Positions 54,422-64,000 of a stretch of 64,000 nucleotides of DNA are shown in pieces. Numbering within the stretch: position 1 is the first letter of the stretch; each line of letters starts with the position of its first letter. The notes beneath the pieces are model-generated. The model did no database searches and had not been told where the DNA came from. It was given only the letters and a program-made list of their open reading frames with translations. Source of the stretch: Kondoa malvinella (Eukaryota > Basidiomycota > Agaricostilbomycetes > Agaricostilbales > Kondoaceae); contig BCIM01000006.1 of the NCBI GenBank assembly GCA_039545315.1, forward strand, positions 372,001 through 436,000, read 5' to 3'. Position numbers and translations under genes: made by a program.

Positions 54422-57400
54422 ATGGGCTTGCGCGATAGACTACACGATGCGAAGCAGGCCGCTGTGGATGTGAGAACTCTAGCTGTGTACAATCTCAAGA
54501 GCTGACACCGCTGTTCTGGTTCAGGGCATGGAGTGCGTCTATCCTGCATAGATTAGAGGCCATTTCTAACGCTGCTGTACCTAGTGAGCTTCAAGAGAAG
54601 TATGCCATGGCAAAAACGACAGTGAGTTCATTGACAGACAATCATGCACGACTTCCAATACTGATGCTTCTGGTCAAAAGATTACGACTACCATCAATCC
54701 GAACCATCGTCACGATGAGGTACTGACCGCGCACTACCTCAGCTTTCTTATCGCTCATACATGGTCTCCAGAAACACGAGCAGGAAATCGATAGACAGTT
54801 GACAGCTATCGCCGACAGTCATCGCTTCAATTCGTTCGCGCAGGTTCGCGAAGGCTGTGATGCGAAGTTGTAAGTCGTCCTATTTGAAGCTACATTCGTG
54901 TCTGAGATACGATGCAGCTATATCGATGGTCATGATTTCTTCGCAGCGGCGGCAGATCGTGAGATCATACAAGACTCGTCGCTCTGTTGCTCATGAAGAA
55001 ATAATAGTCATCGAAAGCGCGACCGAGTTCATTGGTATATTCGATTGGTGGCTCTCGCCTGAACTATACATGAAACGTCCGCCTGCCGAAAACGAAGATT
55101 GGCGACTAGATAAGCTTCTCTTGCGCAAAGCGCAGCAAGGTGTCAAAGTTTGCATTGTGCGGCACTTTATCTCATCGGAGAGCTAGCACTGATAAAATTA
55201 TCCAGATCATCTACAAAGAAGTCACGCAAAGCATGTCTATGTCTAGTGCTGCTACCAAGCACTCGCTTGAGGAGCTGCATGAAAACATTGCTGTTATGAG
55301 GCATCCAGATCATTTGGGCGGAGAAGTGACGCTTTTGTGGTCTCATCGTAGGTCGTGCTTCGTCGTACAAACTGCTGTCGGCTGACGGCTTTCCAGACGA
55401 GAAGATCATACTGGTGGATAATGCCGCTGCATGCGTGAGTACAGGTTTCTACTTGTCGAGCGTCTCTAATCTGGCACAGATCGGTGGACTTGATCTTTGT
55501 GTAAGCGACATTTCTACTTAGCGACAATACAACGCTCATGCAGCTCCAGTTCGGCCGCTGGGACACTCGTAGGCCTCTGAATTATCGCTCAAACCCACTA
55601 ATTGATAATTCCGTGGTTGCTCTCAGACACCGCACCGCTTTGTGATGCTCACCCTCGCAATATCTCTGCGACTCTCTTCCCAGGCGCTGATTTCAACAAT
55701 GCCAGAATCTCGTTTGTTGTCTTTCAAGGGACAAAACCGGTCACTGAGTTCGAAGCTTTTGACTGCAGGGATTTCAATCAAGTAGATCACTGGCTCATGC
55801 AGCAGCCTAATCGTCTAGACTCGGCGCGAATGCCTTGGCGTGAGCTATTTTCGCAATGCGTTCAGACATCAGCTAAACCTGTTTTTAAGATGATGTTCAT
55901 AGTATGATCAGCGGGCCTGCCGTAATGGATATAGCCCAGCACTTCGGTTCGTAAAATAAATGACTCTGGCCGAGGCAAGCGCTGACACATTTGCTGTCGC
56001 TCCCTTAGTTGAAGTGAGCATATTTATCCCATAACCGTGACATAAGTATTCATTGGCATGTACAGAGATGGAACTTCGTCAGACACCAGAAGTACAAGCA
56101 CGATGATCGTTACTTGCTTCTCTCCTTCCCGCATGTTGTGGATGAGAACAGCGAAGAGGATCAACAGAAAGAACCGATCATCAAGCATCCCAGGCTTCAC
56201 CAGTTCAAAGATGGCATCAAATTTCACAAAGCGCATGCAAATCCACCGCCACTAGGTCACGATCCTCACGGCGGCGCGACCATCTTCCCGAAAGGCAGAA
56301 TGCGAATCCAGACTTTGCGCTCATCTGCAGATTGGTCTCATGGCATCTTGACCGAACACTCGATACAGAACGCTTACAGACAAATGATCGCAACCGCATC
56401 GCATTGTATCTACATCGAGAACCAATTCTTCATTACTACAGCAGGTCCGAAGACTAACGAACCTGTGCTGAACCTGGTTGGAGAGGCTATTGCTTCAAGG
56501 TGCATATCTGCGGCACGAGATGGAGACCGCTTCAAGGTCATCATTGGTCAGTCAGATGTATGTTCTCTTCTTTACGCACAGTCTGATGGTGTTTACAGTC
56601 ATCCCTGCTGTTCCTGGTAAATTGCGTTGTGTCCGGTGGTAATGATGGCTTGCTGATTTATATGGTTGTAACTACCTCAGGTTTTGCAGGTAAGAGTACA
56701 TCAAGATTTGGCTTCTGTTGCTGATCTCAGAGCAGGCGACTTGTCCTCAAAGACTTCCGGAGGGACGCTTGCAATCGTCGCAACTACCATCAAGTCCGTA
56801 CAAGCTATCTTCAACAAGATTAGAGATGCCGGTTTCGAACCTGAAGACTACATCTCTCTATTCAATCTGCGATCTTATGACCGACTGCCTGACCCAAAGA
56901 TCATCGAAAAGCAAGAAAAGGAGTCTGGCTATACGCACGACCAAGTCCAAGCGGCCTTGGCTCGTCTTTATATGTACGTCAGTTGCCGAGACTAGAGTAG
57001 TATATGCTCACTAGGCCACTAGTGGCGACAATGCAACCAAGCGAGAGAACGACAAGAACCCTTACATCCTCATCCATCGCGCAGAAGAGAAGGGAGAAGA
57101 CTTGGCCGATGGCGCAGGCAAGAAGACTGATGTCAAAGATGTCGCTCAAATACCCGTGCCCGACAGCGTCGCCAAAGCGCGAGAAATTGTAATGGCATTC
57201 GAAGCATCCTATCCTCAAGGCGAGTCGAAGGATGAACAGCCAGTGCATATAGGCTGACAATCTCGCAGATCTGCCCGTACAGAGGGGCTCCGTCGCTGGT
57301 TGTGCTACTGTATCCAGATCTTTGCTAGATGAGCCGTGGAGCGGGACGCCGGAAGACGAAGCACGGAGCTGGATTACAGAAGAAAAGTATATTCACAGCA

Positions 57401-58388
57401 AGCTGCTTATCGTCGACGACCGCAGAGTGCTCATCGGGTTTGTCATATTGACGCTATCTGCGTTATTCACTGACACTCTTCTCCTCGCTTACAGGTCGGC
57501 GAATCTCAATGATCGAAGTCAGATGGGTGACCGAGACTCTGAGATCGCCATCGTGATCGAAGACACTGAAATGATTGAGAGTCGCATGAACGGTCGAAAG
57601 TGTCAGTTCGCTCTTTTGATCTTTGAATCCCGCTGAAAAGGCTCGCTTTGCTTGATAGACATGGTAAGAAAGTTGTTTGTTCTCTTAAACAAAAACTGAT
57701 ACCTCGATAGGCGAATCGCTTTGCCGCACAATTCCGCCGCCAACTGTTCAAGCTTCACCTAGGTTTAGCAGAAGAGCAAATTTGCGAGCCAGGAAACGAC
57801 AAGCGAACAAGCGCAATGACCATGCTCGGCGCTGGTAGTCAAGAGATCTTTGATAAGGAAGATGATCAACTCGTCATGGTGAGTGATCGTCGGGCTATTT
57901 CATTAGAGCTAACGACTGGGCAGGACCCTCTGTCGGAAGAGTTCGAGACGGTATGGAAAGAGACTGCACATCGAAACATGGAGGTACGCGCAGCTTTTCT
58001 TTCTTGCCTTTGCCATTCGACTCATGAGCATCTAGATCTTCGAGAACATCTTCCACGTAGTACCAACCGATCGGGTTAAGACTTGGTCAGAGTACAAAGC
58101 CTACGTACCAAAATCGCCGACGATGCCTGGTCACATTGCAGATTACAACATGGATCCGAAGGAGGTCAAAAGCCAGCTCAGCGAGGTCAGTCTTTATGCA
58201 CCAGTGCATAACAATGCTGATCCGGACAGCAGATTCGAGGTTCTCTCGTTACGATGCCCCTCAAGTTTCTGGAGAAGGAGAACCTCTTGCAATGGTCTGC
58301 TGAAGTCAACCCTCAAACAATGGCAGGTGAGTACAACTAGCTCAAGATCGATGATGCACTGATATGCGCGTCCACAGTATACATCTGA
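54422..58388 (+). CDS. Phospholipase D (two HKD motifs, no PX/PH domains)
   Basis: Hydrolyses phosphatidylcholine to phosphatidic acid. The start at 54422 is [16 protein letters not shown]. Conserved pieces follow over some 18 short introns: [43 protein letters not shown] motif 1 with [17 protein letters not shown] and [60 protein letters not shown] motif 2 [17 protein letters not shown] with [16 protein letters not shown]; and the end [14 protein letters not shown]...MAVYI, with an intron inside the Val codon and the stop at 58386-58388. Both H-x-K-x4-D sites are intact. No PX or PH domain precedes the catalytic core, unlike yeast Spo14. Confidence 0.9.
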
Positions 58389-58535
58389 GGCCTATGCCCT
58401 CGTTGTAACAGCTTCTTGTATATACTGGACGTGTACGATGCGACGGACAATGGCTAGACAGTTTGATTATTCGATGACTTCCGCTTGCTCCCAACCAACA
58501 ACAGTCAAGCCGATACCAAGTCAGGATATACCCAG

Positions 58536-59898
58536 ATGAGTGCGGCATCAAGTATTGTCAGGCGATACAAGGAATAGTACGACTGCTCGCATGAGAACAA
58601 GGAGCCAAGCGAACCTGACATTTTTCGGACAACAGCTTCACGCCTCAAGAGATAGATGAATTGGTCAAAGCGAATTCTAGAGGCTCGTCGCTACACACGA
58701 TGGACATCCTGAGACAGCAAGCCTGCAACTTCGCACAGGATGTTGGCGAGAAGCTCGGATTGTGAGTCTGTCAAAACAGCTTGCTGAGCAGATATTGAGA
58801 CTCTTGTGCGATAGCCCTAGAAGAACGATAGCAACATCTCAAGTACTGTATCATCGCTTTCATCTGTATTTCCCAGTCAAAGACTTTGGCTATCAAGTCG
58901 GTCAAGCTGGTCTCGTGCACTGCGCTCACTTGCTGACTTTGCATGAAAGGACGTCATTGTATCAGCTTTACTGGTAGCCTCTAAGCTGGAAGATACACTC
59001 AAGAAGCTACGGGAGATTCAAATAGCTGCTCAGGCTGTCAAGTCGCTCTGGGACGGTGTTGGAGCTACAGAAGCAGATGAAGCAGTCGGTTGATCGCACA
59101 TGATCCGAATAGCTGCTCAAATATTTAACTGCAGGTGCTGGAGTACGATCGCGCACGACTTATTGGTATCGAGCGCCTAATTCTCGAATCTGTCTCATTC
59201 AACTTTAATCTGCAAGCTGCTGATTCGTCTATGGCCGAAACGTCTGCGCATGGTATCAGTGGGAACGGCAGAATAGGCAGTGATGTATTTGTGTATATTA
59301 TCAAGCTGGGAAAGCGATTACAGGGTGGGTTTTTCGTACCTTGGTGTCTTTTGTCTGACACAGCCGCACAGCATCGAAAGAGTTCTGCCAGCTAGCGTTT
59401 CGCCTCGGTATCGACGCTCACACTACGCTGGCACCTCTATCATATCCTCCGCAGTGTATCGCTCTAGCCTGTCTTTGGCTCGCATCTTTCCTGCAGAACC
59501 CAGCAGACCCAGAACAAGCAGAAGGTATTCCGACTTTCCAAGAAGGATGGACCACCGAATTCTCATGCCTGCAAGCGGACGTGGAATCTATCGCTTATGC
59601 CGTGCTGAAGGTGGTTGCCCAAGCTTCAGCCAAATCAAGCAAAAGCCTATCTACATCACCTGCAGATCGCTCACCAGCAGAAGGTGGTCGCATCACACTG
59701 AGCGCTGCTACCGAAATTACACAAGCTGCCTTTGTCCGACTACACAATGCTAAAGACAAGCGAAAAGCCCAGGAAGGTCCGAATGGATCAATAGCAAAAC
59801 GAGCGAAAGTCGACCTCAAGCCTGATACCAATCACCACCAACGATCGAAAGAGACATCACTGGGCAGAGACGACTCGACTATCAGATTTCAATTCTAG
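58536..59898 (+). CDS. CTK2: Ctk2-type cyclin of CTDK-I (cyclin K-like)
   Basis: The start at 58536 is MSAASSIVRRYKE, joined by an intron of about 59 bases to YFTPQEIDELVKANSRG. The first cyclin fold is ILRQQACNFAQDVGEKLGF, PRRTIATSQVLYHRFHLYFP and VASKLEDTLKKLREIQIAA. It continues with VLEYDRARLIGIERLILES and VSFNFNLQ, and the second fold ASKEFCQLAFRLGIDAHTTL with CIALACLWLASFL. Spacing and the LYHRFHLF pattern match Ctk2/cyclin K, partners of CDK12-type kinases that phosphorylate the RNA polymerase II CTD. A basic, Ser-rich tail ends STIRFQF. It is tandem to the phospholipase D gene, 147 bp downstream. Confidence 0.85.
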
Positions 59899-59924
59899 GT
59901 GATTCGGTCAAACATACGATAGGT

Positions 59925-60443
59925 CTACCCGCAAGGCCGATTGTCCTCATGCCAGTATTCTGAATTCCTCCTCCCATCATCCACTGGCGAGCTGGATAAA
60001 GATGTGGACGAGTCTTTCGACTTCTCCTTGGTTCCATGGATAGTGGTTACTGCTTGTGAAGGTCGAGGAGACGGAATCCTCCAAGTGATAGAGTCTTCAT
60101 GTACGCTCTGGGGCTCGGGTGTGTAAGGATAAGCGGCAGCTTGGGAAGGGATGGCTATAGCTGGAACTTGAAGGCTATCTTGCTTGCGAGTGGATCTCGC
60201 TTTCTTGGAAGAAGGTTTGGTTGGTGTCGAAGCTTCATCATCCTTTGGTCGTGCTGTTTCGGGCTCGTCTGGTAGCTGCTTGATGGACTTGAGCTTGGGT
60301 AGTGGGGGAAGTGAAATTGACAATGGTCTCTTTGGGCGACGAGCTGGACTGGCCGCAACATCTTGAGATTCGTTGAGCTGCGTCATGCCCGCTCTGCGCC
60401 AACATAGCTCTGCGTCCGGTAACAGAGTCGCCTCAGATGGCAT
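59925..60443 (-). CDS. Small disordered protein, function unknown
   Basis: An intronless reading frame from the ATG complementary to 60441-60443 (MPSEATLLPDAELCWRRAGM) to the stop at 59925. It is 172 residues, rich in Pro, Ser and Lys, with PKRPLSISLPPLPKLKSIK and a basic patch SSKKARSTRKQ that could act as a nuclear signal. It overlaps nothing but is convergent with the cyclin gene, 26 bp away. No family is recognised. The length without stops and the coding-like composition favour a real gene. Confidence 0.5.
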   Translation of the reverse strand: MPSEATLLPDAELCWRRAGMTQLNESQDVAASPARRPKRPLSISLPPLPKLKSIKQLPDEPETARPKDDEASTPTKPSSKKARSTRKQDSLQVPAIAIPSQAAAYPYTPEPQSVHEDSITWRIPSPRPSQAVTTIHGTKEKSKDSSTSLSSSPVDDGRRNSEYWHEDNRPCG

Positions 60444-60851
60444 CGTCTCGAGAACAACAAAGAAGTCGATTTCTACTTGCAATTGCTTTTGCCCTGCGTA
60501 TATGTACTATCGATCTGGTCTATGCGCTTTGCACGCTGACATGTACTGTAAATACAAGCTTTGACACTGTTGCTCACATGGAGGAGCCTGTCAGCATTTA
60601 CGCTCGTACCCTCAGAAGGCCGGTGAATGTGGAGAATGCATCTTCTCAGCTGCTCCGAAAGCCCTTTCGTTCGCTCCTCTCCCTTCAGCGACTTCTCAGC
60701 AACTTACATTGTCCGTTCTCTGTTGTTGTGCACCACTTGGAAGAAGCAGGCTCATCCCGTTCGACATATCTTATAACACTTCTGCGCTTTGACAAAGCCG
60801 GTTCCCTCCTCTGCTTCCCATCTTTCAAGGTCTGCTCCTGTAAAACATTCC
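60444..60851. other. Divergent promoter region
   Basis: These 408 bases lie between divergent starts of the disordered protein and the HMG-box gene. A plus-strand open frame (60437-60880) crosses it but is not supported by homology or splice sites. Confidence 0.4.
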
Positions 60852-63103
60852 ATGGCTTCGCACCTTTCGCCTCCGTTTGAAGGATCAGAGGCCTACCCAA
60901 ATGACGGCTATATGCGTCGTTCTGCGCGAGCCAGAAAGCCACGACAATTCGACGCCAATGTGGTTCAATTTCCTGATGAAGACGATTTAGAAGTGGAAGA
61001 CGATCCTGAGCAAGGTGTGAATGCTGAATTTCACCAGGAAGTCGCCCCTGTTTGTTTTTGCCTTCACGCCAATGTTACGTATCATAGCTTACACATTTGC
61101 GATAGGCGCCTAAAAAGAGCAGTGAGTCGATGTACTGTAGATATAGGTAGTCTCTCATGCTGTCGCTGTTCAGACAAAAAGCCTCAGAAGCCTATCAGCA
61201 ATGCTCGAGGCGCGGCGAACGAGTCGGACGATGAATTTCAAGCTCCCCTGGAAGGGCCGCCATCAGATGGCGAGAGCAATGACGGAAGTGCTTATGTATG
61301 TTCTGGCTTTGTCGGCTTTCGCATTATTCACTCATACGTCGTAGGCTCCTTCTCGCGCATCATCTCGAGCCAGTACTACTATCTTGCCTCCGGCGACCCA
61401 CGAAGCTGTATATGGCCAGAATGCTATGGCAATGCATCACCAGCAACAGTACTACAACAATTCGTTTCCCGCTTCTGCCGTCGATCCACAAGATCTCTAT
61501 GGCATGGCGCCACCAAACGTTGAAGAGCAAGTCGAGCCAACTTCGGGTCCTGTAAGAGCTCCTGCTCGTGGCCGCGCAAAGGCTGCTGCCAAAGACACCA
61601 ATCACGTCAAGCGGCCTCCTAATGCCTTCATTGTAGGCTTCCCATCGGTTTACATGAGCGTGCTTTCCTGACTACTTGTAGCTTTACCGCTCATACGCAT
61701 GCTCGGCCAACATTATACCTGCTTCTCTGCGCATCAACGACCATAGGCAAATTTCTCGCATCATTGCGACAATGTGGAAGGAGCTTCCAGCCGAAGAACG
61801 TGCTGTGAGTTTGCTTCTTGATCCGCAACTTGACACAGCTCACGCTATCTACAGGTCTGGGAAAATCGCGCAAGGGAGGCGAAAGAGATTCATGAGCGCG
61901 AGCATCCTGGATATCGATATGTTCCGGCCAATAAGATCAACGCGGGCAAGCCAAAGCGGAAGGCAGCACCGAAAAAGAAAGCAGCAGTAAGTACACTACT
62001 TGGTCCATTCACTGTATACTGATCTTGAGTCGAATCAAAGGCTGCCGAGACCGATGAGCAAATGCGCGAACGTCGAAGGTGCGAAGCTGTCGCGAAAGCT
62101 ATCTTGGCGCACAAGCAAGAGGCACAAGAACAACCTGAAGGCGCAGCAGAGGGCGACGAGCTACAGAGGAAGATCAGCGTGGCGATGAAGAACACTGCTA
62201 CTGAGATTGCAGCTGAGAAGAGGCACGACGAAGAGCTACGAGCTCAAGGTATTGAGCCTGAGTCGAAGAGTATGCCCAAGGGTAGACAAGGCCGAGCGAC
62301 CACACGCAGAACATCTGGAAAGAGCGCTCAAACCACCCCTTCAGATGACGGACCTGAACTTCACGGGGCTCAACCTCAATGGTCACCTGCCAATCCCTAC
62401 GAGCGGGGCTACCATGTAAGCTTAGATGCTCCAGGTCATCGGTCCCAATTGAATTGATTTCCAGGAATATCAGCAGATGCCGAGTACGTTACGTTCACAA
62501 ACCCGCAGGCTGAATCTAAACACATTTGCAGTGATGCACAGCAATCTGCCAATGTCGGGATCGAGCCTACATGGCATGGCACCCTATCAAAATTACCCTG
62601 CGGGCTATGCACCTCAAGACAGGCATTATGCCTCAGAGCAGCATCCTCTCGGTGCATACCCGTGAGCATCGCTTATCTTGTTGCCCATCTGCATCTGAAG
62701 CCGAGATATCCTTTCTAGTCCACGACGGGAGTCCATCTTCTTTCGCGACACAGCTCGCGACTTAGGTCTTGGTGTCGAAGGACAAAATTACGGTCACCAT
62801 GGGCTTCCCTCGCCAAGTCGCATGGAAGCGTTTCCAACCGATGCAGCATACTATCAGCCCACTGGACAAGTGAATGGATCAGCAGCTGGTAGCCGCGGCT
62901 CGCCTGTCGAATACGAACATCCAAACTCGCCGCCGATGAACTGGAGACAGCAAATGCATCAAGGCTACCCTCACGGCCAACAGCCACCTTTCGACTCTTA
63001 TCGCATAGCTGGATATGCAGAAAGCCCTTCCGATCCGCATTATCACCAGTCGACGCTTCCGCAAACTCCTCAAACCACCTGGAACTATTCTGAGGATCGC
63101 TAG
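60852..63103 (+). CDS. MATA-type HMG-box transcription factor
   Basis: The start at 60852 is MASHLSPPFEGSEAYPNDGY, followed by RRSARARKPRQFDANVVQF and acidic sequence. The HMG box is split by two introns: HVKRPPNAFI | LYRSYACSANIIPASLRIND with QISRIIATMWKELPAEERA | VWENRAREAKEIHEREHPGY, ending RYVPANKINAGKPKRKAAPK. RPPNAFxLYR...ISxxIxxMWxxxP...HPxYxY is the MATA_HMG pattern of sequence-specific fungal factors (Ste11, Rop1, Prf1 and mating-type HMG proteins). A helical segment (VAKAILAHKQEAQEQPEGAA) and a Tyr/Pro/Gln-rich tail ending TTWNYSEDR follow. It may regulate mating or development, but no pheromone or receptor genes lie in this window. Confidence 0.82.
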
Positions 63104-63266
63104 GGCTGCTATGTCGGAGCAAGAATGCAGTTGCTTGTGTCTTACGTTTAGTTCAGCTTGGAAAGTTCAGCTTGGCACATGGTATGAGAATCGGCATGTG
63201 GTGTACAGTAACCTTTCTTGTTTATAAATCACAAGACATTAGTGGTGTACAATGAATCCTTATGCT

Positions 63267-64000
63267 CTACAGTTTCAGCTCTCCCAATACTCGTCGCGCT
63301 GTTAGCAGCATGTAAGCTAGACTCGCGTTGTATTGGCATGCAGCACCAACCTAGCATTGAATAAGACCAAGAATCGCCCGATCGCCTGCGGAATTGTATT
63401 CCATGCATAGATATCAACGGTAATTTGACTAGACATGATCAGCTCAAAAACAGCCGATTGATAGCCAGCTAACACTCACCAATTAGAACGTCGAAAGTAA
63501 CAACTAGCTGGTTGGTAAGAGCTGCTGTGGCAGCTTCTGATCTTGCTTCCGTGGTGAGGTTTTGCCCAAGAGTTCCACTAGAGATGCCATTTCTGGGTGA
63601 ACCCAGTGCGGTAAAAGACGAGGAGGACATGGGGTTATGAAGCGAATTTTGAGACTCTTCTGGGGCTCCAGGCAGGTCTTTGTCAAGATCTTTATCTTTG
63701 CTGAAAGGCGACCGTGTCAGGCCACCAAGGCGCGAAGGTCTTCGCTTGATCGCTTCAGGTTGCGGATGCCCGACTGAAGCCAGGTCGATACTCGGCGCAT
63801 GAGCACACTCAAAGCCAGACTTGATAGCTCGATGTTGCACACCAAGTCGATCCAACACTCGTATGATGTCGTCTCGAATGACATCCGGAGGCTTTGTGGA
63901 CGTTGTTGCGACTGAGAACAGACCTTTCAAATAGACTGGCTTGATTTCGTCATTCGGTGCGAAGGTAGGCGAGACGCCTTGCGTAGTCGGTGCAGCAGTT
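63267..64000 (-). CDS. CAMK-like protein kinase, C-terminal KA1 region (partial)
   Basis: Only the 3' end is in the window. The minus strand reads FAPNDEIKPVYLKGLFSVAT, then PPDVIRDDIIRVLDRLGVQH, AIKSGFECAHAPSIDLAS and a Ser-rich loop (LGGLTRSPFSKDKDLDKD). TNQLVVTFDVLI follows, joined across an intron of about 50 bases to VKLPLISMHGIQFRRRSGDS, and across a second intron to MLARRVLGELKL with the stop at 63267-63269. The paired VxF[DE]V.I.KxP.L...GI.F.R..G[DN]xW.Y..L strands are a KA1 membrane-binding domain at the end of a fungal Ser/Thr kinase. The catalytic domain lies beyond 64000, so the subfamily (Kin4, Kin1 or Snf1-like) cannot be fixed. Confidence 0.75.

Noticed and set aside
55294..55566. 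Minus-strand open frame opposite the first HKD region of phospholipase D
   Set aside because: The plus strand carries the conserved HxKxxxxD motif with good splice sites. The minus frame is a shadow.

Overview
This is nuclear DNA of a fungus, almost certainly a basidiomycete. Genes lie on both strands and are full of short spliceosomal introns. Those I could place by reading frame are mostly 35-65 bases, with GT donors, AG acceptors and CTGAC/CTGAT/CTAAC-like branch sites. The gene content also fits: a FunK1-type kinase, two DUF7918-type proteins, a fungal MATA-type HMG-box protein, a neutral trehalase with a PKA-like site, an Ecl1-like protein and a 7TM receptor of the fungal sugar-receptor type. 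Base composition is roughly balanced. I cannot name the genus.

Layout. 0-6 kb is hard to resolve: the start of a minus-strand gene that leaves the window, a gene with a TFIIS central domain, and two blocks of probable coding exons. 6.2-19.6 kb holds neutral trehalase, an acidic F-box-like protein (minus), an Acinus-like SAP/RS/RRM protein, an Alba-domain protein and a Pex8-like protein. 19.6-27.7 kb is the accessory part: a membrane/GNAT-like gene, a FunK1 kinase, a decayed segmental duplication, two tandem DUF7918-type paralogues that end in SUMO-interacting motifs, and a small secreted cysteine protein. 28.7-46.7 kb is mostly housekeeping: Tls1/C9orf78, UBLCP1, RVB2, ADE17, an unidentified gene, uracil-DNA glycosylase, a mitochondrial PPR protein, arylamine N-acetyltransferase, a GPCR and Cus2/Tat-SF1. 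47-64 kb has an anchored aspartic protease, an unidentified secreted protein, an F-box/LRR protein, an Ecl1-like protein, phospholipase D, a Ctk2-type cyclin, a disordered protein, the HMG-box protein and the KA1 end of a kinase.

Themes. Many genes act on RNA polymerase II or RNA processing (TFIIS domain, Acinus, Tls1, Cus2, UBLCP1, Ctk2 cyclin, Alba, RVB2), but nothing suggests they are a co-regulated cluster. Several starts are divergent over very short gaps (PPR/NAT 35 bp, RVB2/ADE17 127 bp).

The most notable observations are (1) very small exons, of 5, 7, 10, 12 and 15 bases, inside the most conserved motifs of RVB2, trehalase and N-acetyltransferase; (2) a duplicated promoter that now serves two unrelated accessory genes; and (3) the tandem DUF7918 pair with conserved SIM tails. 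All exon borders were placed by eye from reading frame, splice consensus and family motifs. RNA data would settle them.
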